Of a stretch of DNA of 16,973 nucleotides, positions 16,418 through 16,973 are shown piece after piece; within the stretch, counting starts at the first letter, position 1; every line of letters starts with the position of its first letter. Below the pieces are notes generated by a model, which was given only the letters and a program-made list of their open reading frames with translations, was not told where the DNA came from and did no database searches. The DNA lies in assembly GCA_030671095.1 (NCBI GenBank), contig DAOVAK010000013.1, positions 1 through 16,973 of the forward strand, written 5' to 3'. The DNA comes from Deltaproteobacteria bacterium (GTDB lineage: Bacteria > Desulfobacterota > DSM-4660 > Desulfatiglandales > HGW-15). The position numbers and the translations under genes were made by a program.

Positions 16418-16973
16418 ATCAAGCCTCCGTCACAGTGTACGGCACCTGTCGAACTTTAACAGGTTCCCCTTGGTCAGGCTCCTTTCCTCCACCATCTCCG
16501 CCGCTCCATGGTCACGCCATGCGTGGTTGAGGAAGCATTGTTCGATGGCTTCTCAGGTCCTATGAGCCTGTCCGACTTCTCGGAAGCATACACGCCGGGA
16601 TTTCGGCCTTGACCTTCTCCGGCTGGACTGCCTTCGGGACTAACAACAGCCGCTTCCGAGATCTCCCGGTTCCCGCTCATGAAGCGTATGCACATGCCAC
16701 AGGTCTCTGACTCCGGGGAGCCGAAATGAGCACTCGCATGACGCACTCCTTCATGTTGCCTTCCCCATCGTCCGACAAGGTCGGCGCTCCCGAACGGTGA
16801 TTTCGGAGGCCAATACTGTGCCTATGCACACCCCTGCTAACGCTTCGCCACGCCATCACTGGTCGTCGACGCATAGCTCGGGGCCGGAGCGGATCGCTAC
16901 TCCTTTCTCCGTAGAGGACTTGGCTCTACAGCCTCACCTCCTACTTCATGCCGGTTTTAACCGGCGCTTTCCG
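15765..16973 (-). mobile_element. Group II intron, 5' part only
   Basis: The 556 bases upstream of the reverse transcriptase (16418-16973) hold no gene and are rich in stems expected of group II RNA domains I to IV: GCCGGTT/AACCGGC at 16950-16965, GTAGAG/CTCTAC at 16911-16929 and ACCTGT/ACAGGT at 16444-16464. Short open frames here are by-products of structured RNA. No 5' splice-site GUGYG boundary can be fixed, so the intron probably starts beyond the right edge. Domains V and VI and the 3' splice site are absent because the element is cut at about 15764. It cannot splice or move alone. Confidence 0.8.

Noticed and set aside
16474..16874. Short minus-strand frames upstream of the reverse transcriptase
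   Set aside because: They lie in the structured RNA part of the group II intron and match no protein family I know.
1..16973. tRNA or rRNA genes, or a sigma-54 promoter
   Set aside because: No cloverleaf or rRNA-like sequence was found in the gaps, and no GG-N10-GC element of sigma-54 type was convincing in the leaders inspected.

Overview
The window carries one long, entirely minus-strand gene cluster of the anaerobic purine (xanthine/urate) catabolism type, known in E. coli as the ygeW-ygeY-xdhD-ssnA-ygfK region and present in other forms in many anaerobes. No plus-strand gene is credible. Moderate GC content, the fused iron-sulfur/FAD xanthine dehydrogenase subunit, a molybdenum hydroxylase of the selenium-dependent XDH family and a group II intron suggest an anaerobic bacterium. 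A sulfate-reducer-like Desulfobacterota or a clostridial relative is possible, but no marker gene settles the phylum.

Layout in the direction of transcription (right to left): (i) 16973-15765 is the 5' part of a group II intron, made of structured RNA followed by a reverse transcriptase ORF cut off before its catalytic YADD motif. (ii) 15613-14300 is a threonine-synthase-like PLP enzyme with a zinc ribbon. (iii) 14067-12598 is a second, unrelated-looking fold-type II PLP enzyme, preceded by a coding-like but frame-broken leader. (iv) 12477-11266 is the YgeY-type M20 metallohydrolase. (v) 10982-8430 is a two-domain (2Fe-2S plus Mo) hydroxylase of the selenium-dependent xanthine dehydrogenase family, and 8427-7144 is the SsnA amidohydrolase only 2 bp later. 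(vi) A 246-bp AT-rich, repeat-bearing gap follows. (vii) 6897-5701 is the YgeW carbamoyltransferase, 5655-4234 the xanthine dehydrogenase FeS/FAD subunit and 4237-1949 its Mo subunit, the last two overlapping by 4 bp. (viii) 1868 to the left edge is the YgfK flavoprotein, still open at the edge.

Working model (inference from family knowledge): the molybdenum hydroxylases oxidise purines at ring carbons; YgfK reduces the oxidised purine; SsnA and YgeY open the ring and hydrolyse the amide products; YgeW transfers a carbamoyl group, probably phosphorolytically so that carbamoyl phosphate can give ATP elsewhere; a PLP lyase finishes the small amino-acid product. The usual diaminopropionate ammonia-lyase (YgeX) is not visible. 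Two other fold-type II PLP enzymes sit at the head of the cluster instead. HyuA-type hydantoinase, carbamate kinase, purine transporter, regulator and selenium-insertion (yqeB/yqeC-type) genes are also not in the window and may lie outside it. The intron fragment directly upstream of the first gene marks a rearranged cluster border.
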